Of a stretch of DNA of 7,361 bases, positions 1 to 5,504 are shown in pieces. The notes beneath the pieces were generated by a model. The model searched no databases. It saw nothing but the letters and a program-made list of their open reading frames with translations, and was not told where the DNA came from. This DNA is from Bacteroidota bacterium (GTDB taxonomy: Bacteria; Bacteroidota; Ignavibacteria; Ignavibacteriales; Melioribacteraceae): the NCBI GenBank assembly GCA_021814855.1, contig JAKAHQ010000081.1:1-7361 (forward strand). Reading direction: 5' to 3'. Both the position numbers and the translations under genes were made by a program. How positions within the stretch are numbered: position 1 is the first letter of the stretch; the number at the start of each line of letters is the position of its first letter.

Positions 1-600
1 TCCGTACTTGGTATCGTGATAAGTATCCGCTACCAATCCATAATATTTAATTGCCGCATTCTGATATTCCATTCTCTCGTAAATATAAGCGGCTCTGTAT
101 TCTTTCTCGGCTAATTTTTCGTTCAATTCGCTTATCTTACGTTCGGCTTCTTCAACTTTAGGATTTGCGGGAAAGAAATCGATAAATGCCTGGAATTCCT
201 CAATAGCTTTTTTTGTATAAGCCTGATCCAACTGATAAGCCGGGGACAGTTTGTAATACGATTCTGCAAGCATAAACTGGGCTTCCGGAACATAAGGGCT
301 TGCCGCAATATTTTTTATAAGCTTGCTGAATTCATAGGCGCCGAGTAAATATTGCTCTCGCTGAAAGTACGTCATTCCAAGGTAGTACTGTGCATCATCG
401 TTGTAGGTGCTGCCGGGGTACTGCAAAATAAAATTTTGAAATTCCTGCAGGGCCTGTTCGTAATCTTTTTCGTTATATAACTTAAGCGCGTAATTGTAAT
501 GCTCTTCTGCCGTAAAAGAAGACGTATCTATTGAACTGGAACATCCGGCTAAAAGAACTATAAATATGGTTCCTACAGAAAAAACGATTTTCTTAAACAA
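1..600 (-). CDS. bamD: BamD-like outer-membrane assembly lipoprotein, partial (C-terminus beyond left edge)
   Basis: The frame is open for 200 codons from a TTG at 600 down to base 1, so the C-terminal end lies outside the window. The product begins with a lysine-bearing n-region and a hydrophobic core, then a lipobox LAGC with the lipidated cysteine at residue 20, so it should be an outer-membrane lipoprotein. After it come TPR-type helical pairs: residues about 33-65 (YNYALKLYNEKDYEQALQEF), a second with DDAQYYLGMTYFQREQYLLG, and a third with AQFMLAESYYKLSPAY. The pattern of a lipobox plus tandem TPRs with 'FPANPKVEEAERKI' and 'AAYIYERMEYQNAAIKYY' is that of BamD/YfiO, which works with BamA in folding beta-barrel proteins into the outer membrane. 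The TTG start is chosen because GAGGT lies 7 bases upstream; an ATT just before it is the alternative. The preceding gene on this strand ends 106 bases upstream. Confidence 0.88.
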   Translation of the reverse strand, partial: MFKKIVFSVGTIFIVLLAGCSSSIDTSSFTAEEHYNYALKLYNEKDYEQALQEFQNFILQYPGSTYNDDAQYYLGMTYFQREQYLLGAYEFSKLIKNIAASPYVPEAQFMLAESYYKLSPAYQLDQAYTKKAIEEFQAFIDFFPANPKVEEAERKISELNEKLAEKEYRAAYIYERMEYQNAAIKYYGLVADTYHDTKYG

Positions 601-607
601 AATGGGG

Positions 608-612
608 ACCTC
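608..612 (-). promoter_or_regulatory. Ribosome-binding site deciding the bamD TTG start
   Basis: GAGGT on the minus strand ends 7 bases before the TTG at 600. There is no ATG in this frame near the signal peptide, so this Shine-Dalgarno match is the main argument for a TTG start. Confidence 0.5.
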
Positions 613-641
613 GCTATTAAAATGCCTTGTAAAAATACGTA

Positions 642-666
642 AACCGGCTTGCAGAAGGCAAGTCCG
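642..666 (-). terminator. Weak hairpin between the anchored-protein gene and bamD
   Basis: Bases 648-652 (CTTGC) and 658-662 (GCAAG) form a perfect 5-bp stem with a 5-base loop, extended imperfectly by GG/CC-type pairs outside. On the minus strand it is followed within about 15 bases by a T-rich run (TATTTTTA). It could terminate the 707-1303 gene, but the stem is short and the T tract is not adjacent, so the call is weak. Confidence 0.25.
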
Positions 667-706
667 TAACATGGGTTAATTATTTTACCACAACAATGTT
701 TGCCGG

Positions 707-1303
707 TTATTTGCTTCTTACTGTGAACAGTAAAATAACCGTAACGGTTAGAGTTCCGACAACAATAATCGGTTCCCATAAATTTGAAAGCAACGGCAGG
801 GATGGGAGCTCGGCGTGAGTAAAAGGCAAAACCTGATTTTCCACAGCATGGATATTATTAAGATTTACCGTATCCAAATATTCTTTGTGAAATTGTACCG
901 GCATTATTGGCTTATCGCCGCTCTTTATAATCAAAGAAGCATCGAGCATTACATTTCTTTCCACCATTGTCCCGCCAAAAATTCCATCCGAGTAAGAATT
1001 TTCGTATTCTGTTTTTACCGTGAATAATGTATAATCGACGGATTTTTCAGATAGATCGGTCCCGGTTTTTATTGAATATCCTTTTGCGATAAACGCCTCG
1101 AATATTTTGGGCTTGAGAACTTCCAATGCGGAGGGAGTTTCGACTTTTAGATTGATTGTCTGCTTGCCTCCCAAAATAGAATCGGCATGGGCAACGGATT
1201 GAGAGATTAATGCGTTAATAATTTCGAGATTAGTTTTTGTCTGGCCAAAGGTATTAGCCACACTAGCTAAGATAAGAAATAGAACCGATAATTTAGTTTT
1301 CAA
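707..1303 (-). CDS. Hypothetical exported protein with C-terminal membrane anchor
   Basis: This 198-residue protein is not one I recognise. Residues 1-20 are a typical signal peptide (MKTKLSVLFLILASVANTFG, then Q). The middle, about 21-170, is soluble and looks alpha/beta: a helix-like stretch (INALISQSVAHADSILG), then alternating strands such as 'QTINLKVETPS', 'DYTLFTVKTEYENSYSDG' and 'VERNVMLDASLIIKSGD'. Residues 178-195 form one hydrophobic helix followed by RSK, so the predicted topology is an exported domain held in a membrane by its C-terminus. The start is a TTG; no ATG lies in the open frame upstream and no clear Shine-Dalgarno is present, so the start is moderately certain. A promoter-like pair lies at 1335-1365. 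bamD follows 106 bases downstream, which allows but does not prove cotranscription. A role in envelope biogenesis is only suggested by the neighbours. Confidence 0.75.
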   Translation of the reverse strand: MKTKLSVLFLILASVANTFGQTKTNLEIINALISQSVAHADSILGGKQTINLKVETPSALEVLKPKIFEAFIAKGYSIKTGTDLSEKSVDYTLFTVKTEYENSYSDGIFGGTMVERNVMLDASLIIKSGDKPIMPVQFHKEYLDTVNLNNIHAVENQVLPFTHAELPSLPLLSNLWEPIIVVGTLTVTVILLFTVRSK

Positions 1304-1334
1304 TCGATCACAAGATTTGTTTGTTGGTCAGATT

Positions 1335-1365
1335 CAAATTATAGATTAACAGAAGGAATTTCAAA
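1335..1365 (-). promoter_or_regulatory. Candidate promoter for the anchored-protein gene
   Basis: On the minus strand TTTG (1365-1362) is followed after 18 bases by TATAATTTG (1343-1335). This reads as a consensus TATAAT -10 with a poor -35 (TTTGAA/TTGAAA, spacer 15-16), or as a near match to the Bacteroidetes TTTG/TAnnTTTG pair. The predicted leader is about 25-30 bases. It sits just downstream of a possible htpX terminator, which is a sensible order. Confidence 0.4.
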
Positions 1366-1377
1366 TAAAATATTCTT

Positions 1378-1414
1378 TGAACCCTGCGCCTGGAATATTT
1401 AAACGCAGAGTTCA
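1378..1414 (-). terminator. Possible htpX transcription terminator (imperfect hairpin)
   Basis: Bases 1378-1388 (TGAACCCTGCG) and 1404-1414 (CGCAGAGTTCA) pair at 10 of 11 positions around a 15-base loop. On the minus strand the hairpin starts 44 bases after the htpX stop and is followed by AAGAATATTTTATTT. The T run is interrupted and the loop is large, so terminator function is plausible rather than clear. Confidence 0.35.
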
Positions 1415-1457
1415 TAAAATTAATACAGAATAGAAAACGAAACGGAACGCAGAGAGA

Positions 1458-2312
1458 TTATCTTCTGCCGGCTTCAATTTCCTGCAAACGTTTAATTCTA
1501 TCTTCGATCGGCGGGTGCGTTGAAAATAATTTCATCATCGACTTACCCTTGAGCGGATTAACAATAAACATATGCGCCGAAGACGTTCCTGCGTTAGCCA
1601 TTGGTATAGCTTCTTTGGCCATAGAAAGTTTATTCAAAGCCGAAGCCAATGCAAGAGGTTTGCCGGAAATATGCGCGCCGCCTTCATCTGCCATATACTC
1701 ACGCGATCTTGAAATTGCCATTTGAATCAACAAAGCAGCTATGGGTGCAATTATCATTAAAGCCAAATCGGCAAAAACATTATCTCTATCCCTTTCGTTT
1801 CTACCGCCGCCGAACATTGCAGCCCATCCTGCCATTCTGGCAATAAAAGTAATTGTTCCAACCAGGGTTGCCGCGATTGTTCCTACTAAAATATCTCTAT
1901 TCTTAACGTGAGTAAGCTCGTGAGAAATGACGCCTTCAAGTTCGTCTTTGTTCAATATGTTCATAATACCAGTAGTAACCGCAACCGCGCTGTGTTCCGG
2001 ATTTCTGCCGGTGGCAAAAGCGTTTGGCGAGGGATTATCCATCACATAAACACGGGGCATCGGCAGTTCCGCTTTCTGGGAAAGATTTTCAACAATATCG
2101 TATAACCGCGGTTCTTCTTCGCGGGTTACTTCTTTTGCGCGGTACATGGCAAGCACAATTTTATCTGAAAACCAGTAAGAACCGAAATTCATTGCAAGCG
2201 ATATAACAAATGCTATCATCATTCCTTGTTCGCCGCCGAGCAATCCGCCAACAATTATAAAAAGAACCATCATCGCGGTCATTAAAATTACTGTTTTAAA
2301 GCTGTTCATCAT
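1458..2312 (-). CDS. htpX: Membrane zinc metalloprotease HtpX (M48 family)
   Basis: The 284-residue product matches HtpX in length and motifs. The zinc site HELTH is at residues 131-135, followed by VKNRD; the third ligand is E205 in SRSREYMADEGGA. The conserved stretch PSPNAFATGRNPEHSAVAV lies at about 94-112, ahead of the catalytic helix. Hydrophobic segments at about 8-26, 31-48, 141-161 and 183-200 give the usual four membrane spans, with the active site facing the cytoplasm in characterised homologues. The family degrades misfolded or damaged membrane proteins alongside FtsH. The start is one of two adjacent ATGs; the second has better spacing to GAGAG upstream. It has its own promoter-like sequence at 2334-2365 carrying an inverted repeat, diverging from the porQ-like gene. 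In Enterobacteria the gene answers to envelope stress; whether it does here cannot be seen. Confidence 0.96.
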   Translation of the reverse strand: MMNSFKTVILMTAMMVLFIIVGGLLGGEQGMMIAFVISLAMNFGSYWFSDKIVLAMYRAKEVTREEEPRLYDIVENLSQKAELPMPRVYVMDNPSPNAFATGRNPEHSAVAVTTGIMNILNKDELEGVISHELTHVKNRDILVGTIAATLVGTITFIARMAGWAAMFGGGRNERDRDNVFADLALMIIAPIAALLIQMAISRSREYMADEGGAHISGKPLALASALNKLSMAKEAIPMANAGTSSAHMFIVNPLKGKSMMKLFSTHPPIEDRIKRLQEIEAGRR

Positions 2313-2333
2313 TAACTCTCAATTTATTCATTA

Positions 2334-2365
2334 CAAATTTATCACGATAGACCCGCTCTATCAAG
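2334..2365 (-). promoter_or_regulatory. Candidate htpX promoter, Bacteroidetes type
   Basis: On the minus strand CTTG (2365-2362) is followed after 20 bases by TAAATTTG (2341-2334), an exact match to the TAnnTTTG -7 element. The -33 element has TTG of the expected TTTG. Transcription would start about 15 bases before the htpX ATG region, leaving room for the GAGAG ribosome-binding site. Confidence 0.55.
2346..2362 (-). promoter_or_regulatory. Perfect 6-5-6 inverted repeat, possible operator in the htpX promoter
   Basis: The minus strand reads GATAGAgcgggTCTATC: two perfect 6-bp half sites with a 5-base GC-rich spacer. It fills the spacer between the predicted -33 and -7 elements, where a bound dimeric regulator would block RNA polymerase. 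Regulator identity is unknown. Confidence 0.4.
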
Positions 2366-2483
2366 TTTCGCATTCCGGCTATGTAACAGGCCGAGAGATT
2401 AATTTGTTCCTTAAACTATAATGATTAATACCTTGCCTTTAAAATCAATAATCTGTAAAATCGCATCAAAATTATCGGGATAT

Positions 2484-3425
2484 ATGAAAAAAATTTTTGT
2501 TTTCGTCTTCACTGCTTTATTTACAACATCATTATTAGCGCAAAGCACATACGATTTTTTACGGCTCGATACGAGTCCCCGCGCGGCAGCTCTTGCCGGC
2601 AGTTATGTTGCCAACAACGATGATCCAAATGTTCTATTTTATAATCCAGCCGGAATCAATTTATTGAACGGTTCCCCGGCTTCATTCTCATTTTTAAAAT
2701 ACTTGATGGACATAAACGTTGCGAGTTTAGCTATTTCTAAAAACTATGATGGCATTGGAAGATTCGGCGCCGGCGTAGAGTATATTAATTACGGAACATT
2801 CACCAAGGCAGATGAAAATGGAACGAACCTCGGAACATTCGGCGCCGGTGAGATGGCCTTGCTTATAGGTTACGGCAACCAGCTTGACGAAAATTTTTAT
2901 TACGGCGCGAATGTTAAATTCATTTATTCAAGTATTGCCGGCGTATCCTCAACTGCGGCTGCGGTAGATTTAGGTTTGCACTACGCTATCCCCGATCAGC
3001 GGTGGAACTTTGGTTTCTCGGTTTTAAATTTAGGATCTCAAATCAAAAGCTACTTTACCACCCGCGAAGATTTGCCGATTGATATGCGTTTAGGATTTTC
3101 CAAAGAGCTGGAAAAACTTCCCTTCAGATTTTACTGGTCGTTCAATAGACTTGTAGATAACGAAAGCTCATTCTTCAATCACTTTTCCCATATTACCGCC
3201 GGCGGAGAATTTAAACTCGGCAAGAGTCTTCGTCTTCGATTCGGATACGATAATCAAAAAAGAAAAGATTTAAAGATAGGAACAACAGCAGGATTAACAG
3301 GATTTAGTCTCGGTTTCGGATTTATAATCAAAAATTACAACGTAGATTATTCTTTCTCGTCCTTAGGTTCTATCGGCTCGCTGCATAGATTCGGCATCTC
3401 AACCGACTTAGATACATTTAAGTAA
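2484..3425 (+). CDS. porQ: PorV/PorQ-family outer-membrane protein, PorQ-like (type IX secretion)
   Basis: From the ATG at 2484 the product is 313 residues and starts with a clean signal peptide (MKKIFVFVFTALFTTSLLAQ). The open frame reaches back to an ATG at 2421, but that would put 21 extra residues before the signal peptide, so 2484 is preferred. The N-terminal block 'YDFLRLDTSPRAAALAGSYV' followed by 'DDPNVLFYNPAGINLL' is the signature of the PorV/PorQ (UPF0164-like) barrel family. The remainder alternates aromatic and glycine-rich strands expected for a beta-barrel. The C-terminal part, with 'FSHITAGGEFKLGKSLRLRF', 'AGLTGFSLGFGF' and 'HRFGISTDLDTF', looks more like PorQ than PorV. In Bacteroidota PorQ is an accessory outer-membrane component of the T9SS. 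No other T9SS gene is here. A TATAAT at 2417-2422 could be its -10, but no good -35 accompanies it. Another FadL-like or PorV-like barrel is the alternative. Confidence 0.8.
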   Translation: MKKIFVFVFTALFTTSLLAQSTYDFLRLDTSPRAAALAGSYVANNDDPNVLFYNPAGINLLNGSPASFSFLKYLMDINVASLAISKNYDGIGRFGAGVEYINYGTFTKADENGTNLGTFGAGEMALLIGYGNQLDENFYYGANVKFIYSSIAGVSSTAAAVDLGLHYAIPDQRWNFGFSVLNLGSQIKSYFTTREDLPIDMRLGFSKELEKLPFRFYWSFNRLVDNESSFFNHFSHITAGGEFKLGKSLRLRFGYDNQKRKDLKIGTTAGLTGFSLGFGFIIKNYNVDYSFSSLGSIGSLHRFGISTDLDTFK

Positions 3426-3471
3426 TTTAATTTTTCCCGGCATCCCGACTCTTCCGCGGTAAAATTAATTA
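3423..3471. terminator. AT-rich dyad between convergent genes, possible bidirectional terminator
   Basis: The 49 bases between the convergent porQ-like and TPR genes carry TAATTTAATTTTT on the left (3423-3435) and AAAATTAATTA on the right (3461-3471), complementary with one bulge, around a GC-rich middle. In each direction the hairpin ends in a T-rich strand. The placement is what a shared terminator would have; the stem's GC part is weak. Confidence 0.4.
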
Positions 3472-3474
3472 CTT

Positions 3475-4623
3475 TTATTTCTTGTAAGGTTTTTTAAGAT
3501 AAGCTTCAGCCTGCTCGTGAGAGTTATTTCTTTCCTTCATATCAAGAGTTTCTTTATAATATTTGATCGCGAGATCGCGCTTACCCAATTGATCGTAAAT
3601 CATACCAAGGAAGAGAACATTGTTAATTAACCAGCCGGATGGATTATCTCCGTCAAGTTTGCGTGAGAGTTTTTCGGACCGGGTAAAATAGTACGCCGCC
3701 GAATCGGGCATATTTCTAATAAAGAAATCATTGCCGATATAATAAGTCGCCTCCCGTTTGAATCTATCGTTGTAGCCCGGCATCCCGCGGTTACATTTGT
3801 AGTAAATATCATGGAAAGTAATAGATGCTGTTTTATAATCGTTCTGTTTTATGTAAACCAATCCTTTATATCGTTCAAACATAGGATTGTTCGGATAATC
3901 ATGAAGTAAGTAGTTTGCCCACTTAGCCGTCTCGGTCATATTTTCTTCGAACTGGAAATAGAGAGTGAGCAAAAAGTAGCGGGCTTCGATGCGGGCGTAT
4001 CTTCCGTTCCAGGCAACGTTTTCCAATTCTTTAAGGCCTTGCTCTTTATTTCCTTTTGGAAAGAAAATCATAAACGGTTTTACGGCAGGATACTTTTGAG
4101 GAATTACATCTGCGTAATAATGATAAATGCCGAAGCCAAGTTGTATATCTACATTCTTCGGATCGTCCGCGTAAGCTTTGAAAACAAGAGCAAGCCCGTC
4201 TTTACCGTCCAGCGCTGCTTTAAACCAGCTTTCACGTATAGCCCGCAGCCGTCCTCTAAAACCAAGCGCGCCTCCTTTGAAGAACATAGCGTCGACATTC
4301 TTATCATTCTTATCCAAAATTTCGTCGCACTGATCAATTACCTCTTCAAGCTGATCATAAAATTTGTCGTCCATACTTTCATCGTCAAGATTAAGAAGAA
4401 TGCGCCACCAAGTAATCATCGCTTTGAAAAATTTTCCGGAAGGATGGGTGGGATATTCTTTTTCAACAGTATCGAAAGTTTTTTCGGCTTTATCGAATTC
4501 GATTCCGTAGATTTGATTTATACCGGCTTTAACAAGCGAATCGTGACGGACCCAATTAAAATTTTGCGCTGGGGTCTCAACCGAAAAGAAAAGAAGAACC
4601 GCAAAGAGGTATATCATTTTCAT
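3475..4623 (-). CDS. Secreted tetratricopeptide-repeat protein, function unknown
   Basis: A 382-residue protein with a signal peptide at residues 1-19/20 (core IYLFAVLLFFSV, then ETPAQ), so it is exported. Repeats with TPR spacing are visible: residues about 30-62 (IYGIEFDKAEKTFDTVEKEY), around 265-285 (GLVYIKQNDYKTASITFHDI) and a near-consensus TPR at about 334-363 (LGMIYDQLGKRDLAIKYYKE). The central region (WWRILLNLDDES, ALGFRGRLRAIRESWFKAA, GFGIYHYYADVIP) looks like a conserved domain of its own and faintly recalls the TTC39/Iml2-type TPR proteins; that resemblance is an impression only. The ATG at 4623 is used; a second ATG two codons on is equally possible, and neither has a clear Shine-Dalgarno. 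The split barrel gene ends 83 bases upstream on the same strand. TPR proteins usually scaffold protein complexes; the partner cannot be named. Confidence 0.85.
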   Translation of the reverse strand: MKMIYLFAVLLFFSVETPAQNFNWVRHDSLVKAGINQIYGIEFDKAEKTFDTVEKEYPTHPSGKFFKAMITWWRILLNLDDESMDDKFYDQLEEVIDQCDEILDKNDKNVDAMFFKGGALGFRGRLRAIRESWFKAALDGKDGLALVFKAYADDPKNVDIQLGFGIYHYYADVIPQKYPAVKPFMIFFPKGNKEQGLKELENVAWNGRYARIEARYFLLTLYFQFEENMTETAKWANYLLHDYPNNPMFERYKGLVYIKQNDYKTASITFHDIYYKCNRGMPGYNDRFKREATYYIGNDFFIRNMPDSAAYYFTRSEKLSRKLDGDNPSGWLINNVLFLGMIYDQLGKRDLAIKYYKETLDMKERNNSHEQAEAYLKKPYKK

Positions 4624-4706
4624 TATTTTGTTCGTCCGGGAATATTGAAATACTTAGGCACTAACATAATGAAGATTATTCAATGACGCACACCACCGGG
4701 AAAAAA

Positions 4707-5319
4707 TCAAAAATTATAAGTGAGTCCTAACTTAATAGACGACAAGGAAGTAATGTCGTAAAAATCATTAACGGGTTTGGATGGGAAATACAAATCGCCC
4801 TCAAGCCCAAAACTCAATGCTTCGATTATATTTATGTCAGCTCCAACAGATAGATCAAATGTAACAAACCTGGCATAACTGTCATCCCTATGGTTGCCGG
4901 CATAATCTATACCACCGACATAATGAGACTTCATAAAATGGTATGACAACCCCACACCAAATTTAAACGGAAGAATAAATTCGTCGATTACATTCTGCGG
5001 GTAAAAATAAATCCTGGAACCAATCAAATTTCCGCTTAAAGAATAGGTAGCTGCATCCATAATTTTGAACGGTTCTTTAACCCCATCATTCCAGTAACCC
5101 CAAGTATGCATCCCATTGAAAATACTCGGTAAATAAATTGCCGCCCAAATGCAGCTCCGGGTACAAACTGTAACTTTTACCTTTATTCCCGACTTCGTTT
5201 TGAGGGTTGCTAATCAAACCAACATCAACAGAAACTTTTGACAAATTGATTTGTGCAAAAAGTTGGAATGAAACTAATAAAAGAAATAAAAAAATTAATT
5301 TCGTTTTTATAATTCCCAC
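4707..5319 (-). pseudogene. Outer-membrane beta-barrel protein gene broken by a +1 frameshift
   Basis: Two overlapping minus-strand frames make one protein. The first (5319 to a TGA at 5086) gives a signal peptide (KTKLIFLFLLLVSFQLFAQ) and the first strands, ending ...FQWDAYLGLLE. The second (ending 4707) continues as ...GYWNDGVKEPFK and runs to a final ...LGLTYNF. Removing one G from the GGGG run near 5098-5101 joins them as ...WDAYLGYWNDGVKEP... and gives about 203 residues. Alternating hydrophobic and aromatic strands (FGVGLSYHFM, HYVGGIDY, FVTFDLSVGADI, SFGLEGDLYF) and a C-terminal phenylalanine are typical of small outer-membrane barrels and of the BamA recognition signal. The initiation codon is also doubtful: the GTG at 5319 overlaps the AAGGAG ribosome-binding site, and the codon at ideal spacing is ATT. 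A sequencing or assembly error in the G run is possible. The barrel's specific function is unknown. Confidence 0.78.
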
Positions 5320-5324
5320 TCCTT
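5319..5324 (-). promoter_or_regulatory. Strong ribosome-binding site overlapping the barrel gene's GTG
   Basis: AAGGAG on the minus strand runs into the GTG at 5319-5317, leaving no spacer for that start. Five bases further is ATT (5313-5311), in frame and at good distance. Either ATT is used or an original ATG has been lost. Confidence 0.5.
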
Positions 5325-5388
5325 ATCATTACTGTCCTTAACGTAATAATGAAAATCCAATTTATCTATTGAAAAATATTGGGATGAT

Positions 5389-5418
5389 TTCAACTCCACC
5401 GTGAACAGTGGAGTTGAA
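5389..5418. repeat. Perfect 11-bp palindrome with 8-base loop (REP-like hairpin or lpd terminator)
   Basis: TTCAACTCCAC (5389-5399) and GTGGAGTTGAA (5408-5418) are exact inverted copies separated by CGTGAACA. It lies 86 bases after the lpd stop. On the minus strand it is followed by ATCATCCCAATATTTTT, so a T run exists but about 10 bases late. The form, a short GC-rich palindrome alone in an intergenic gap, also resembles REP elements moved by IS200-like (RAYT) transposases; no such transposase is in the window. Confidence 0.6.
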
Positions 5419-5437
5419 TTGTTATTCAAAAACAATC

Positions 5438-5458
5438 TCCTTCCTGATTTAGGAGGGA
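5438..5458. repeat. Second small inverted repeat after lpd
   Basis: TCCTTCCT (5438-5445) and AGGAGGGA (5451-5458) pair at 7 of 8 positions, 8 of 8 if G-U is allowed on the plus-strand RNA, around the loop GATTT. It lies between the lpd stop and the 5389-5418 palindrome, making a two-hairpin cluster. Confidence 0.4.
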
Positions 5459-5504
5459 AACTAAAGCTCGCCTGCTTGTATTAATGGCAGAGAGAGGTCA
5501 AAAT

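Noticed and set aside
2421..2483. Extended N-terminus of the porQ-like gene from the ATG at 2421
   Set aside because: It would bury the signal peptide behind 21 residues, has no ribosome-binding site, and overlaps a TATAAT that may be promoter.
3436..3787. 12-base direct repeat CCCGGCATCCCG at 3436-3447 and 3776-3787
   Set aside because: One shared 12-mer is about what chance gives in a window this size; one copy lies within the TPR coding sequence and the flanks do not match.
4039..4686. Plus-strand open frame of 215 codons
   Set aside because: It is antisense to the TPR gene for most of its length, has low-complexity I/F/K-rich composition without any domain, and the minus-strand frame has a signal peptide and TPR motifs.
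5086..5111. Programmed frameshift explaining the split barrel gene
   Set aside because: The GGGG-TTA junction lacks a stop codon in the A site, a recognisable stimulatory Shine-Dalgarno or a following strong hairpin; mutation or sequencing error is simpler.
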